DNA from: Prevotella sp.
Lineage (GTDB): Bacteria; Bacteroidota; Bacteroidia; Bacteroidales; Bacteroidaceae
Length of the DNA stretch: 64,000 bases
Assembly: GCA_022769285.1 (NCBI GenBank)
Contig: JALEKD010000005.1
Span: 1-64,000, forward strand
Direction of reading: 5' to 3'
The notes beneath the pieces are model-generated. The model did not search any database and was not told where the DNA came from. It saw only the letters and a program-made list of their open reading frames with translations. A program made the translations under genes and the position numbers. Of the stretch, positions 35,313-45,209 are shown in pieces (position 1 is the stretch's first letter; each line of letters opens with the position of its first letter).

Positions 35313-37568
35313 ATGAAAATCAGATCTATTGCCCTGGCCATCGCGCTGATGACTGCAAATAATCTTCTGGCTCAGCAACTTACCCTGAGGGCCGATAACA
35401 TAGACGAAGTGCTTCAGGCCATGACCCTGAAAGAGAAAGTGCGGCTCTTGGTGGGACGCAATAATGACCATGGTGAAAGCGGAGTACCCGGCGCTGCCGG
35501 TGTTACCCAGGCCATACCCCGGTTGGGTATCCCAGCGCTTGTGCTGACCGATGGCCCTGCCGGCGTGCGTATCAGCCCGACTCGTTCGGGTACCAAGCAG
35601 ACTTTCTATGCCACGGGCTTTCCGGTAGGGACGGCTCTGGCCTGTACCTGGAACCCTGCCTTAGTTAAGCAGATAGGTCAGGCCATTGGCAACGAGGTGC
35701 TGGAGTATGGCTGCGATGTGCTCCTGGCTCCCGGTATGAACATCCAGCGCACGCCGCTCTGTGGGCGCAACTTTGAATACTACTCCGAAGATCCTGTCGT
35801 AACTGGTGTCATGGCTGCCGCTTATGTCAATGGTGTGCAGAGCAATGGCGTGGGTACCAGCATCAAGCATTTTGCCGTTAATAGTCAGGAGACCAACCGT
35901 ATTGAGGTTAGCGAGGTGGTGTCGCAGCGTGCGCTGCGCGAGATTTATCTGCGTGGTTTTGAGCTGGCAGTAACCACGGCATCTCCATGGACAGTCATGT
36001 CCTCGTACAATCGTATCAATGGCATCTGGACGCAGTCAAGTCACGACCTGCTCTCCACCATCCTGCGCGACGAGTGGGGCTATAAGGGCATAGTGATGAC
36101 CGACTGGACCAACGAGCATCGCTCCTCGTACGACCGAGTGGCTGCGGGCAATAACCTGCTGGCTCCGGGCTACGACTGGCAGGAGGCTGACATCATAAGG
36201 CATGTCGACAAGGGTGACCTGGACATCGCCACGGTCAACGCGCGTGTACGCCAGATGCTCGAGCTGATAGTGAAGACTCCGCACTTCAGAAACTACAAAT
36301 ATACCAATCATCCCGACTTGGAAGCCCATGCCCAGCTTACTCGCCAGAGTGCCGCCGAGGGCATGGTTCTTCTGAAAAACCAAAATCAGACGCTTCCTTT
36401 ACAGGGTGTCAAGAGTATTGCCCTCTTTGGCAACACCTCTTATAACTTTATAGCAGGCGGCACGGGCTCTGGCGATGTCCATAAGCCCTACGTGGTAGAC
36501 CTGAAGACGGGCCTCGCCCATGCCGGTTTTATCATAGACCGTGACCTCCAGACCGTTTATGAGCGTTCCCAGGCTTATAATGACGGCTTGCGCCAACTTG
36601 GGAACGGCTCCCGTATGGGCGAACAGAACTTTGACCGTTGCGTCATTGAGCGTTTGGCCCTGCGCAACGACCTGGCCATTATCACCATAGGCCGCCAGGC
36701 TGGCGAAGCTTATGACCGGCAGGTAGCTAATGACTTCGACATGACGCAGACAGAGCGCGAACTGCTGTCCAACGTGTGCAATGCTTTCCATGCTGTACAC
36801 AAGAAAGTGGTCGTGATACTCAATATGGGTAACGCGATGGAAACCGCCTCGTGGAAGGGTATGCCCGATGCCATCCTGATGGCTTGGCAGCCTGGGCAGG
36901 AGGGCGGCAATTCTGTAGCCGATGTCATTACGGGCAAGTCTACACCATCGGGCAAGCTTGCGATGACCTTCCCCGTCATGGCCTCTGATATTCCGGCTGT
37001 CAACAATTTTCCCACAGGTACCGGTGTCAAGCAGGGCGATAGCCGTCGTAACATAGACTACACCCTGCATGAGGAGGACATCTATGTGGGTTATCGCTAT
37101 TTTACCACCTTTGGCCAGCCCGTGTCTTACCCATTCGGCTACGGGCTCAGTTACACCACCTTTAGTTACAGCAAGCCTGTAGTTCAAGCTGTTGGCAATG
37201 GTTTCAGAGCCAGTATCGTCGTTACCAATACGGGTAAGGTTCCCGGTAAGGAGGCTGTCCAGCTCTACGTGTCGGCTCCAGCCAAGCAGCTTGCCAAACC
37301 ACTCCGCGAGCTCAAGGCTTTTGGCAAGACCCAGTTGCTGCAGCCTGGCCAGAGTGAGCGTCTGTACTTCCAGGTCAGCACCTACGACCTCGCCTCGTTT
37401 GTCTCGTCGTCATCTGAGTGGCAGACAGAGCCCGGGCGTTACTCGGTGCAGTTTGGCGCATCGTCCGAGGATATACGCGCTCAGGCCACTTATACTCAGA
37501 AGAAACTGTGGACCAAGCGGGTACGCAACGTGATGGCCCCAAACCATCCCCTAAAGTTAATCAGATAG
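35313..37568 (+). CDS. glycoside hydrolase family 3 beta-glucosidase
   Basis: Signal peptide; LVLTDGPAGVRI, KHFAVNSQETNR, GIVMTDWTNEH nucleophile motif, C-terminal FnIII-like domain; start revised from 35217. Confidence 0.93.
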   Translation: MKIRSIALAIALMTANNLLAQQLTLRADNIDEVLQAMTLKEKVRLLVGRNNDHGESGVPGAAGVTQAIPRLGIPALVLTDGPAGVRISPTRSGTKQTFYATGFPVGTALACTWNPALVKQIGQAIGNEVLEYGCDVLLAPGMNIQRTPLCGRNFEYYSEDPVVTGVMAAAYVNGVQSNGVGTSIKHFAVNSQETNRIEVSEVVSQRALREIYLRGFELAVTTASPWTVMSSYNRINGIWTQSSHDLLSTILRDEWGYKGIVMTDWTNEHRSSYDRVAAGNNLLAPGYDWQEADIIRHVDKGDLDIATVNARVRQMLELIVKTPHFRNYKYTNHPDLEAHAQLTRQSAAEGMVLLKNQNQTLPLQGVKSIALFGNTSYNFIAGGTGSGDVHKPYVVDLKTGLAHAGFIIDRDLQTVYERSQAYNDGLRQLGNGSRMGEQNFDRCVIERLALRNDLAIITIGRQAGEAYDRQVANDFDMTQTERELLSNVCNAFHAVHKKVVVILNMGNAMETASWKGMPDAILMAWQPGQEGGNSVADVITGKSTPSGKLAMTFPVMASDIPAVNNFPTGTGVKQGDSRRNIDYTLHEEDIYVGYRYFTTFGQPVSYPFGYGLSYTTFSYSKPVVQAVGNGFRASIVVTNTGKVPGKEAVQLYVSAPAKQLAKPLRELKAFGKTQLLQPGQSERLYFQVSTYDLASFVSSSSEWQTEPGRYSVQFGASSEDIRAQATYTQKKLWTKRVRNVMAPNHPLKLIR

Positions 37569-37607
37569 GCAGGACTGATAGATAGAATTAATATTATATA
37601 GATAGAT

Positions 37608-39167
37608 ATGAAACGAACCCTCATCCTACTGGTCAGCACCCTTATGGCCATCGCAGCCGGTGCCCAGGACAAATTTGCGATATGTAAGCATAGTAAGGCC
37701 AAGCCTTCTGTGGCCACCTACCATCTCTATGACCGTGCCCAGGTGGCTCAGGCCGATTTTGATGCCAATGGCATGCTGGTCGTGTCTTACCAGGGCGAAC
37801 AGCACAGCTACCCCCGGGCCGAGATAGACAGCATAGTCTTCACCCGGCCTGCAGGTTACGATGATATTATAGGCGTGCGGCCGTATAACAAGATGTTCCT
37901 TAGTGAGACGTTTGCCTCTTCGTTGGGTCATCTTGAGGTGGCCACCATCCGGGGTGTGGCTTGGGCTTACAGTTCTACGTACAAGTGCGCCATCGCCACG
38001 GGCTACAGTAACAAGAAGACCACTCCCTCGGAAAGTTATCTGTACACGCCGGCGTTCGACTTTACCAATACGACCAAGGCTACGCTCGAGTTTGACTACA
38101 AGATGAACTACCCAGGGTCCACTCATCGCGTGCTCATCACCGATGCTTTTACAGGCGACCCCGCCACCACCGAGTGGATTACCTTGGTAGACCATGGCGA
38201 TATAGAAAACCCTGGCAGCTTTAACACTACCAAGCATATCAGTTGTGTGATACCCTCGCGCTTCCTGGGCGAAAGCAATGTTACGGTAGCTTTCTACTAT
38301 AGCTGTAACACGTCATCCTCTACCTGGGAGCTGATGAATGTCAGGATGGCCGACCTCTCTCCCAGTCAGGGCGGCGACCAGCCCGACCAGCCTGGAGGCG
38401 ACGACCCGACCAATGTTAACCGTAACAATGTGGCCAAATCGGCCAACAAGGAAGTTTGGCGACTGGAGTTTCCTAAGATAGTGGGCGACGATATGAACCT
38501 GGTGATAACCCATAGTACCGCCAATTATGGCATTACCTATTCGTTAGAGTGGGACTGTGCCAAGCGCGCCAACCGCTGGACTTGTTATGAGATGTACCCG
38601 TCTAATAGTGTAAGCAATGTAAAACGCTCGGATGACTTCCGCGAAGACCCAGACATCCCTACTCAGTACCAGACCACTTTGGCCGATTACAGCGGTAGCG
38701 GCTATAGCCGTGGCCACCTCTGCCCGTCGTCCGATCGCCTCTGCTCGCGTGAGCAGAACAGCCAGACGTTCTTCCTCAGCAATATGCAGCCTCAGATACA
38801 GGCGCACAATGGCGGCGTATGGAACAAGTTGGAGATACGGGTGCGTGATGAGTGGAACCGCGACTCGAAGCGCGATACGCTCTATGTGGTCAAGGCGGCC
38901 ACCATTGACGATGCCAACATCCTGAAGCATACCAGCCGCGGACTGATAGTACCTAAGTACTTCTACATGGCCCTGCTCAGTGTCAAGGATGGCGTGTACC
39001 GCGCCTTGGGCATCTGGTCGCCACATGCCAGCGGCAGCACTACCGAGTTTATTACCATCGACGAGCTGGAGAAGCGTACCGGTATCGACTTTTTCTGTAA
39101 TCTGCCCGATGACATAGAGAACAAGGTCGAGGCTGCCTACGATGCTTCTTACTGGGGCAAACCATGA
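37608..39167 (+). CDS. secreted DNA/RNA non-specific endonuclease (NUC family) with N-terminal accessory region
   Basis: Signal peptide; YSRGHLCPSSDRLCSREQNSQTFFLSNMQPQIQAHNGGVWNKLE nuclease core. Confidence 0.9.
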   Translation: MKRTLILLVSTLMAIAAGAQDKFAICKHSKAKPSVATYHLYDRAQVAQADFDANGMLVVSYQGEQHSYPRAEIDSIVFTRPAGYDDIIGVRPYNKMFLSETFASSLGHLEVATIRGVAWAYSSTYKCAIATGYSNKKTTPSESYLYTPAFDFTNTTKATLEFDYKMNYPGSTHRVLITDAFTGDPATTEWITLVDHGDIENPGSFNTTKHISCVIPSRFLGESNVTVAFYYSCNTSSSTWELMNVRMADLSPSQGGDQPDQPGGDDPTNVNRNNVAKSANKEVWRLEFPKIVGDDMNLVITHSTANYGITYSLEWDCAKRANRWTCYEMYPSNSVSNVKRSDDFREDPDIPTQYQTTLADYSGSGYSRGHLCPSSDRLCSREQNSQTFFLSNMQPQIQAHNGGVWNKLEIRVRDEWNRDSKRDTLYVVKAATIDDANILKHTSRGLIVPKYFYMALLSVKDGVYRALGIWSPHASGSTTEFITIDELEKRTGIDFFCNLPDDIENKVEAAYDASYWGKP

Positions 39168-39208
39168 CGAGTAGTCCATCAGACCTAATAGTAAATATTC
39201 TGCATACC

Positions 39209-39239
39209 GTTAAGGCTCTCTTGACCAGAGAGCCTTAAC
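39209..39239 (+). terminator. intrinsic terminator after nuclease gene
   Basis: GTTAAGGCTCTC-TTGACCA-GAGAGCCTTAAC. Confidence 0.6.
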
Positions 39240-39425
39240 TATATTATATAAATAGGTGTGGGCCCGTACCCTCTCGGTAGAGCGGGGCAGCAACGACCAG
39301 CCCCGATGCTATTTCTGACTTTTTCGGACATTTTATTAGGAAAACTTTTGCCAACGTAAAGTTTTTTATCTACCTTTGCACGTCCATTGAGAACAACATG
39401 TGTAACTTTTAATATAAAAGAAAAG

Positions 39426-40496
39426 ATGAAAAAGTTAGTATTAATGTTTGCTGCTGCTGTGATGGCAGTTTCAGCATCTGCTCAGACTGTTACAGAGAGC
39501 AAGACTTTTGACAACTTCTACCTTGGAGTAAATGGCGGACTGGCCACCACGACCCGTCCGTCGGTTCTGGGCCCCGAGCATCACACTTGGCTCCGCGACA
39601 TTGCCCCTAACGCTGGCATCCGGGTAGGTCGCTGGTTTACCCCTGTGTTCGGTCTGGCTCTGGAGAGTAACGCTTACTTCAAGAATCTGCACCACGCCAA
39701 CGTACAGGGTACGCTGGTTAATGGTCTGAATACTTCGCTGCTGGCTACTGTTAACCTTAGCAACTGGTTTGGTGGCTACACTGGCGAGCCCCGCTGTTTC
39801 GAGGTTATCCCTGTATTCGGTTTTGGCTGGGGCCATACCTTCGGTACTCCCTCTGCTAACTGGAAGGCCGATGCCCTTACCTCTAAGCTGGGTGTAGACC
39901 TCGCTTTCAACCTGGGGGCAAAGCGCGCCTGGCAGTTCTACGTTGAGCCGTCTATAAACTGGGACCTCAACGGTAATGGTTACGAGGGTGTAGCTTACAA
40001 TATCAATCAGTCTATGTTCCAGCTTAACGTTGGCGTAAATTATAAGTTCAAGAACTCTAATGGTAGCCACAACTTCACGCTGGTTAAGCTGCGCGACCAG
40101 GCTGAGATTGACGGCCTGAACGCTCAGATTAACGACCTGCGCAACGAACTGGCCAAGAAGCCTAAGGAAGTAGTCAAGGAAGTAGTTAAGGAAGCACCAG
40201 TTCCTCAGGAAGTAAAGGTAGAGAACTTGGTATTCGTGACTTTCGCTCAGGGAAAGACCATTCTGACCAAGGAGGCCAAGGCAGCCCTCGATGGCGTAGC
40301 TAAGGGTAAGCACGTACAGATTGTAGGTACTGCTTCTCCTGAGGGTTCTAAGGAAATCAACGATAAAATTTCTCAGGGCCGTGCCGATGCCGTTGCCGCT
40401 TACCTCAGCAACCGTGGCGTTGTTGTTGACGAGGCTACTGGTAAGGGTGTTCAGGGTACTACCTCTAACCGTCTGGCTGTCGTTTATGTAAAGTAA
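39426..40496 (+). CDS. OmpA family outer membrane protein
   Basis: Signal peptide, N-terminal barrel, C-terminal VTFAQGKTILTKEAKAALDGVAKGKHVQIVGTASPEGSKEINDKISQGRADAVAAYL; start revised from 39387. Confidence 0.9.
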   Translation: MKKLVLMFAAAVMAVSASAQTVTESKTFDNFYLGVNGGLATTTRPSVLGPEHHTWLRDIAPNAGIRVGRWFTPVFGLALESNAYFKNLHHANVQGTLVNGLNTSLLATVNLSNWFGGYTGEPRCFEVIPVFGFGWGHTFGTPSANWKADALTSKLGVDLAFNLGAKRAWQFYVEPSINWDLNGNGYEGVAYNINQSMFQLNVGVNYKFKNSNGSHNFTLVKLRDQAEIDGLNAQINDLRNELAKKPKEVVKEVVKEAPVPQEVKVENLVFVTFAQGKTILTKEAKAALDGVAKGKHVQIVGTASPEGSKEINDKISQGRADAVAAYLSNRGVVVDEATGKGVQGTTSNRLAVVYVK

Positions 40497-40526
40497 TAGC
40501 CGACTAATTATAATCCAACCAATAAA

Positions 40527-40562
40527 AAAAGCTCCAATATCCTTTGGGTATTGGGGCTTTTA
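40527..40562 (+). terminator. intrinsic terminator after ompA-like gene
   Basis: AAAGCTCCAATATCC-TTTG-GGTATTGGGGCTTTT. Confidence 0.8.
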
Positions 40563-40652
40563 TTGTACTTTTGCGTAGTTATTGGCAGCTGGCTGATGGT
40601 CACGATGGCATAGCAGATGACGGCCCCATGGGCCCTAATAACGTAACAAGAT

Positions 40653-41423
40653 ATGGAAACAACTAAGATAGGTAAGTACAGGTTCCTGGCCGAACCCTTT
40701 CATTGTGATTTTGATAGCCGCCTCTTCATGGGCCACCTGGGCAATCATCTGCTTAACGCTGCCGACTTCCATTCTACCGACCGTGGATTTGGCATGAACT
40801 ACTTGATGCCTCGCCACAAGACTTGGGTGTTGTCGCGTTTGGCTATCGAGATGTGCGAGATGCCTGCTGCTTACGACCAGTTTGATGTAGAGACCTGGGT
40901 AGAGAGCGCCATGCGCTATTTTACTGCCCGCAACTTCGCCATCACCTCGCCCGATGGTCGCACCTATGGCTATGGCCGTAGCGTGTGGGCCATGATAGAC
41001 ACGCAGACTCGCCAGCCTGCCGACATCCTTGCCATTCATGACGGCAAGATTAACGATTATATAGAGGTCGATTACCCTTGCCCCGTCGACCGTCCGTCAA
41101 GGGTCAAGATGAGTGCTGCCGCACAGCGCGTCGAGGCTGTCCGTACCCACTATAACGATGTGGATATCAATGGCCATATTAACAGCGTGAAGTATATCGA
41201 GCATGCACTCGACCTGTTTCCTATAAGTCAGTATCGTGACTATTTTCTGAAACGGTTCGAGATGGCGTATGTGGCCGAGGCTCATGGTGGAGATGTCTTG
41301 GTATTCTATCTGGAACAGACGGCCGATGGCGAGTATAGCATCAAGATAACCAAGCAGGTGGATGACGATAAAGAGGAAACCGAGGTGGCTCGCGGCAGGG
41401 CCGTCTTCATTCCAAAGGCATGA
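40653..41423 (+). CDS. acyl-ACP thioesterase family protein
   Basis: Hot-dog fold FatA/B-like sequence: LIANA-type NHLLNAADFHSTDRGFGMNYL, THYNDVDINGHINSVKYIEHALD. Confidence 0.88.
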   Translation: METTKIGKYRFLAEPFHCDFDSRLFMGHLGNHLLNAADFHSTDRGFGMNYLMPRHKTWVLSRLAIEMCEMPAAYDQFDVETWVESAMRYFTARNFAITSPDGRTYGYGRSVWAMIDTQTRQPADILAIHDGKINDYIEVDYPCPVDRPSRVKMSAAAQRVEAVRTHYNDVDINGHINSVKYIEHALDLFPISQYRDYFLKRFEMAYVAEAHGGDVLVFYLEQTADGEYSIKITKQVDDDKEETEVARGRAVFIPKA

Positions 41424-41439
41424 CCTGCGCGACGGCAGG

Positions 41440-43335
41440 TCAGCCCTTGCGTATCTGTCCGTCTTCTACTACTATCTCTTCTTCGCTAACCATATCGGCA
41501 AGGGTTGCATGAAGTATTTTCTCAGGCAAGTTGAGGCTGTGTAGCACCGTGATAGGGTGTAGCTCGCCGTCGGCTATGCAGCTTAGGATGGCCTGGTGCG
41601 CCTCTTCCTGCTGTTGGCTGTTTATGCGGCCGTAGTGCTCGGCACACACATCGCACCGGTGGCAGTCGGTGCTGTCTTTTTCTCCAAAATAACGCAGCAG
41701 CTGCCGGCTGCGACACTCTTTGTCATTCTCTATATACGCTATCATCGCCTGGATGCGCTTGCTGTAGTTCTCTTTGCGCTCTTCGTAGATGTCGCGGCCC
41801 AGAACCACCTCTTCGGGGGCCACGCGCTCGCAGAGGTAAGTAATATAAGGCGACTTGCGCTGTGGTATAAAGTGTACGATGTGGCGCTGGTTGAGCTGTT
41901 TGAGTACAAAGTAGACCTGCTGATGCTCCAGACCGCTTTGTAGGGCTATGAGCGAGAGATCTATGTACACGTAGTCGGTAAACAGGCCACCATAGCAGCG
42001 CAGCAGGGCCGTGATGACCCGCTCCTCGTAGTCGGTGGTCTGCTCCAGACGGTACAGCTCGTCGCGTTTGAGCAGAAACAGGATGCGTGCCCGTGCGTCT
42101 GGGTCGGTCTCGTACACTATATAGCCCGCCCGTTGCAGTATACGCAGGGCCGAGTCGGTTCTGATGGTAAAGAGGTGATAGATTTGGCAGAATTTGTCGA
42201 GGCTGAAAGCTCCTGTGAAGCCACGCCCGCTGCCCAGCCCTATCTGGAAGTAGTAGGCCAGATGCTCGTAGACCTCGCGGATGAAGTCCTTGTCGGGATA
42301 GTTGTCATCTATGCGCTTGTTGAGCTTTACCTTGTCGCTCGTGTCATACAGCAGCACGGCGTAGGCATGCTGCCCGTCGCGCCCGGCACGCCCGGCCTCC
42401 TGGAAGTAAGCCTCGATAGAGTCGGGGCAGTCGTAGTGGATGACCACGCGCACGTCAGGCTTGTCGATACCCATGCCAAAGGCATTGGTGGCGACGATGA
42501 CACGCTTGTCGTTGTGCTGCCACTCGTCCTGGTGCTTGTCCTTGATGGCAGGGTCGAGCCCCGCATGGAAGTAGTTGGCCGAGATGTGGGCCGACTCTAA
42601 GTAGCGAGCTATCTCGCGGGTACGCTTACGGCTGCGTACATACACGATGGCCGAGCCGCCCACGGCCTGCAGTATGTGCAGCAGCTCATGGTCCTTGTCG
42701 CTACAATGGCGGATAACGTACCCGAGGTTCTTGCGTTCAAAACTCATACTGAATACGTTACGCGTCTTGAACTTCAACTTCTTCTGTATATCCTCGACTA
42801 CCTCGGGGGTAGCCGTGGCCGTCAGCGCCAGCACGGGTACGTCTGGCAGCAGGTGCCGTATGTCGGCTATGTGTAGGTAACTGGGGCGGAAGTCGTAGCC
42901 CCACTGGCTGATACAGTGAGCTTCGTCTACGGTGATGAAACTCACAGGAATGTGCCTGAGCTTAGCCAGAAAAATATCAGAAGTGAGGCGCTCAGGCGAG
43001 ATATAGAGAAGTTTGGTTTCGCCGAAGATGCAGTTCTCTAAGGTTACGATTATCTCCTGGCGCGACATGCCCGAGTAGATGGCAGCGGCCATGATGCCTC
43101 GTTCCTGCAGGTGCACGATCTGGTCTTTCATCAGGGCGATGAGCGGGGTGATGACCAGGCACACCCCCTTGGCTGCGAGCGCCGGAACCTGAAACGTTAT
43201 CGACTTGCCACCGCCCGTGGGCATCAGGCCGAGCGTGTCCCTGCCCGCCCCGATGCTCTCTATGATGGGCCGCTGTATGCCGCGGAAGTCCTCGTAGCCC
43301 CAGTACGCTCTTAGCAGTCGTTCATATTCGTTCAT
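41440..43335 (-). CDS. recQ: RecQ family ATP-dependent DNA helicase
   Basis: TGGGKSITFQVPAL, DEAHCISQWGYDFRPSY, QEAGRAGRDG, zinc-binding CDVC; start revised to MNEYERLLRAYWGYEDFRGIQ. Confidence 0.94.
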   Translation of the reverse strand: MNEYERLLRAYWGYEDFRGIQRPIIESIGAGRDTLGLMPTGGGKSITFQVPALAAKGVCLVITPLIALMKDQIVHLQERGIMAAAIYSGMSRQEIIVTLENCIFGETKLLYISPERLTSDIFLAKLRHIPVSFITVDEAHCISQWGYDFRPSYLHIADIRHLLPDVPVLALTATATPEVVEDIQKKLKFKTRNVFSMSFERKNLGYVIRHCSDKDHELLHILQAVGGSAIVYVRSRKRTREIARYLESAHISANYFHAGLDPAIKDKHQDEWQHNDKRVIVATNAFGMGIDKPDVRVVIHYDCPDSIEAYFQEAGRAGRDGQHAYAVLLYDTSDKVKLNKRIDDNYPDKDFIREVYEHLAYYFQIGLGSGRGFTGAFSLDKFCQIYHLFTIRTDSALRILQRAGYIVYETDPDARARILFLLKRDELYRLEQTTDYEERVITALLRCYGGLFTDYVYIDLSLIALQSGLEHQQVYFVLKQLNQRHIVHFIPQRKSPYITYLCERVAPEEVVLGRDIYEERKENYSKRIQAMIAYIENDKECRSRQLLRYFGEKDSTDCHRCDVCAEHYGRINSQQQEEAHQAILSCIADGELHPITVLHSLNLPEKILHATLADMVSEEEIVVEDGQIRKG

Positions 43336-45052
43336 CCTCGGCTGGCCGTATGTCCTCGATCTGCAACTGGATGGCATTGTGCTTGAATACGTTGTCCTCG
43401 AGCGTGTATGCTATGTCGAAACTGCGCTTCGACTTGATGTAGCGGGCCGAGGCGCTCTGCCCGAAGGCTATTCCCTTGACCACGTTGCTTGACTTAGAGT
43501 CCACGAGTTCCAGTTTGATGTGCTCCTGTTCGCGTCCCACGACCTTACTGGTACCATAGTCGTACACGTTGAGCGTGCAGAAGAGTGGTTTGGGGTTGCC
43601 CGGTCCGAAGGGCGAGAACTTCTTCAGGTCATTATGCAGGCGCTTAGTGATATCCTTGAAGTCTATAACGGCGTCGATGTTCAGGTTAGCCTCGGTCTGT
43701 TCGGGCAGGATGTGCTCGTCGACGTAGCGCTGAAACGCCTGTCTGAACTCCTTGACCCTATCCCATCTCAGGGTGAGTCCGGCAGCATACGTATGTCCGC
43801 CAAAGTTGACCAGCAGGTCACGGCAGCTCTTGATGGCCGAGTAGATGTCAAACCCGGTGACGCTGCGGGCCGACCCGGTGGCAAATTCGCCCTCCCGGGT
43901 GAGCACCACGGTAGGTCGGAAATATATTTCCGTCAGTCTTGAAGCCACGATACCGATAACTCCCTTCTTCCAGTTCTCGTCATAGAGCACGATACTGGAC
44001 TGGTGCTTCTGGTTCTCGAGGCGGGCCACTATCTGGTTAGCCTCTTCGGTCATCTGCTTGTCTATATCCTTGCGCTGCTCATTGTACTCGTTGATGTTCT
44101 TGGCTTTGTGCAGGGCAGCGCCGAGGTCTTTCTCCACCAGCAGGTCCACGCTCTCGCGCCCGTTCTCCATACGGCCCGATGCGTTGATGCGCGGGCCTAT
44201 CTTGAAGATAATGTCGCTCATGGAGAGTTCGCGGTTGTTGAGCCCGCAGATGTCTATGATGGCTTTCAGACCCACGCTGGGGTTCTGGTTGAGCTGTTTG
44301 AGCCCATGAAAGGCCAGGATGCGGTTCTCGTCGACCACCGGCACGATGTCAGCGGCTATGCTTACCGCACAGAAGTCCAGCAGCGGGATAAGCCGCGAGA
44401 ATGGTATGCCGTTGTTCTTGGCAAAAGCCTGCATGAACTTGAACCCCACGCCACACCCACACAAGTGCTTGAAAGGGTAGGGGTCGTCCTCACGCTTGGG
44501 GTTGAGGATGGCCACGGCATCGGGCAGGGTCTCGTCGGGTACATGGTGGTCACATATAATGAAGTCGATGCCCTGCTGTTTGGCATAGGCTATCTCCTCG
44601 ATGGCCTTGATACCGCAATCGAGTATAATAATCAACTTTACTCCCGTTTCCTTTGCATGGTCTATTCCTTTCTTGCTTACTCCGTACCCCTCGTCATAGC
44701 GGTCGGGGATGTAGTACTCGATATTAGAATAGAACTGCTGCAGAAACTTGTACACCAGGGCCACGGCTGTACAGCCATCTACATCGTAGTCGCCGTAGAC
44801 CAGTATGCGCTCCTTACGCCCCATGGCATCGTTGAGTCTGTCTACGGCCACGTCCATGTCCTTCATCAGAAATGGGTTGATAAGGTCGGCCAGCTGTGGC
44901 TTGAAGAACCGCTTGGCCGCCGACTCGGTGGTGATGCCGCGCCGTATGAGCAGCGTGGTGAGTATGGAGCTCATGTTGAGCTTTTCGCCCAGCTCCTTAG
45001 CCGCTTGTGCCTCTTCTGGTGTGGGAGATTTGTAGTTCCATTTGAAGTGCAT
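43322..45052 (-). CDS. recJ: single-stranded-DNA-specific exonuclease
   Basis: YGDYDVDGCTAVAL, ICDHHVPDETLPDAVAILNPKR, GPRINASGRMENG, GFDIYSAIKSC...FGGHTYAAGLTL. Confidence 0.95.
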   Translation of the reverse strand: MHFKWNYKSPTPEEAQAAKELGEKLNMSSILTTLLIRRGITTESAAKRFFKPQLADLINPFLMKDMDVAVDRLNDAMGRKERILVYGDYDVDGCTAVALVYKFLQQFYSNIEYYIPDRYDEGYGVSKKGIDHAKETGVKLIIILDCGIKAIEEIAYAKQQGIDFIICDHHVPDETLPDAVAILNPKREDDPYPFKHLCGCGVGFKFMQAFAKNNGIPFSRLIPLLDFCAVSIAADIVPVVDENRILAFHGLKQLNQNPSVGLKAIIDICGLNNRELSMSDIIFKIGPRINASGRMENGRESVDLLVEKDLGAALHKAKNINEYNEQRKDIDKQMTEEANQIVARLENQKHQSSIVLYDENWKKGVIGIVASRLTEIYFRPTVVLTREGEFATGSARSVTGFDIYSAIKSCRDLLVNFGGHTYAAGLTLRWDRVKEFRQAFQRYVDEHILPEQTEANLNIDAVIDFKDITKRLHNDLKKFSPFGPGNPKPLFCTLNVYDYGTSKVVGREQEHIKLELVDSKSSNVVKGIAFGQSASARYIKSKRSFDIAYTLEDNVFKHNAIQLQIEDIRPAEDERI

Positions 45053-45209
45053 TTATGTATTATTCTTATTTTATCTGTAGTGAGGGGTGTTGTGGGGAGT
45101 GTCACGATACTAATGCGTGCCCAAAATTACAAAAATAATACAAGAAAACGGCAGCTTCTGACCAAAAAATCAGAAACCGCCGTTATTTTTGCTTGCGCCG
45201 AAGTGGCTC

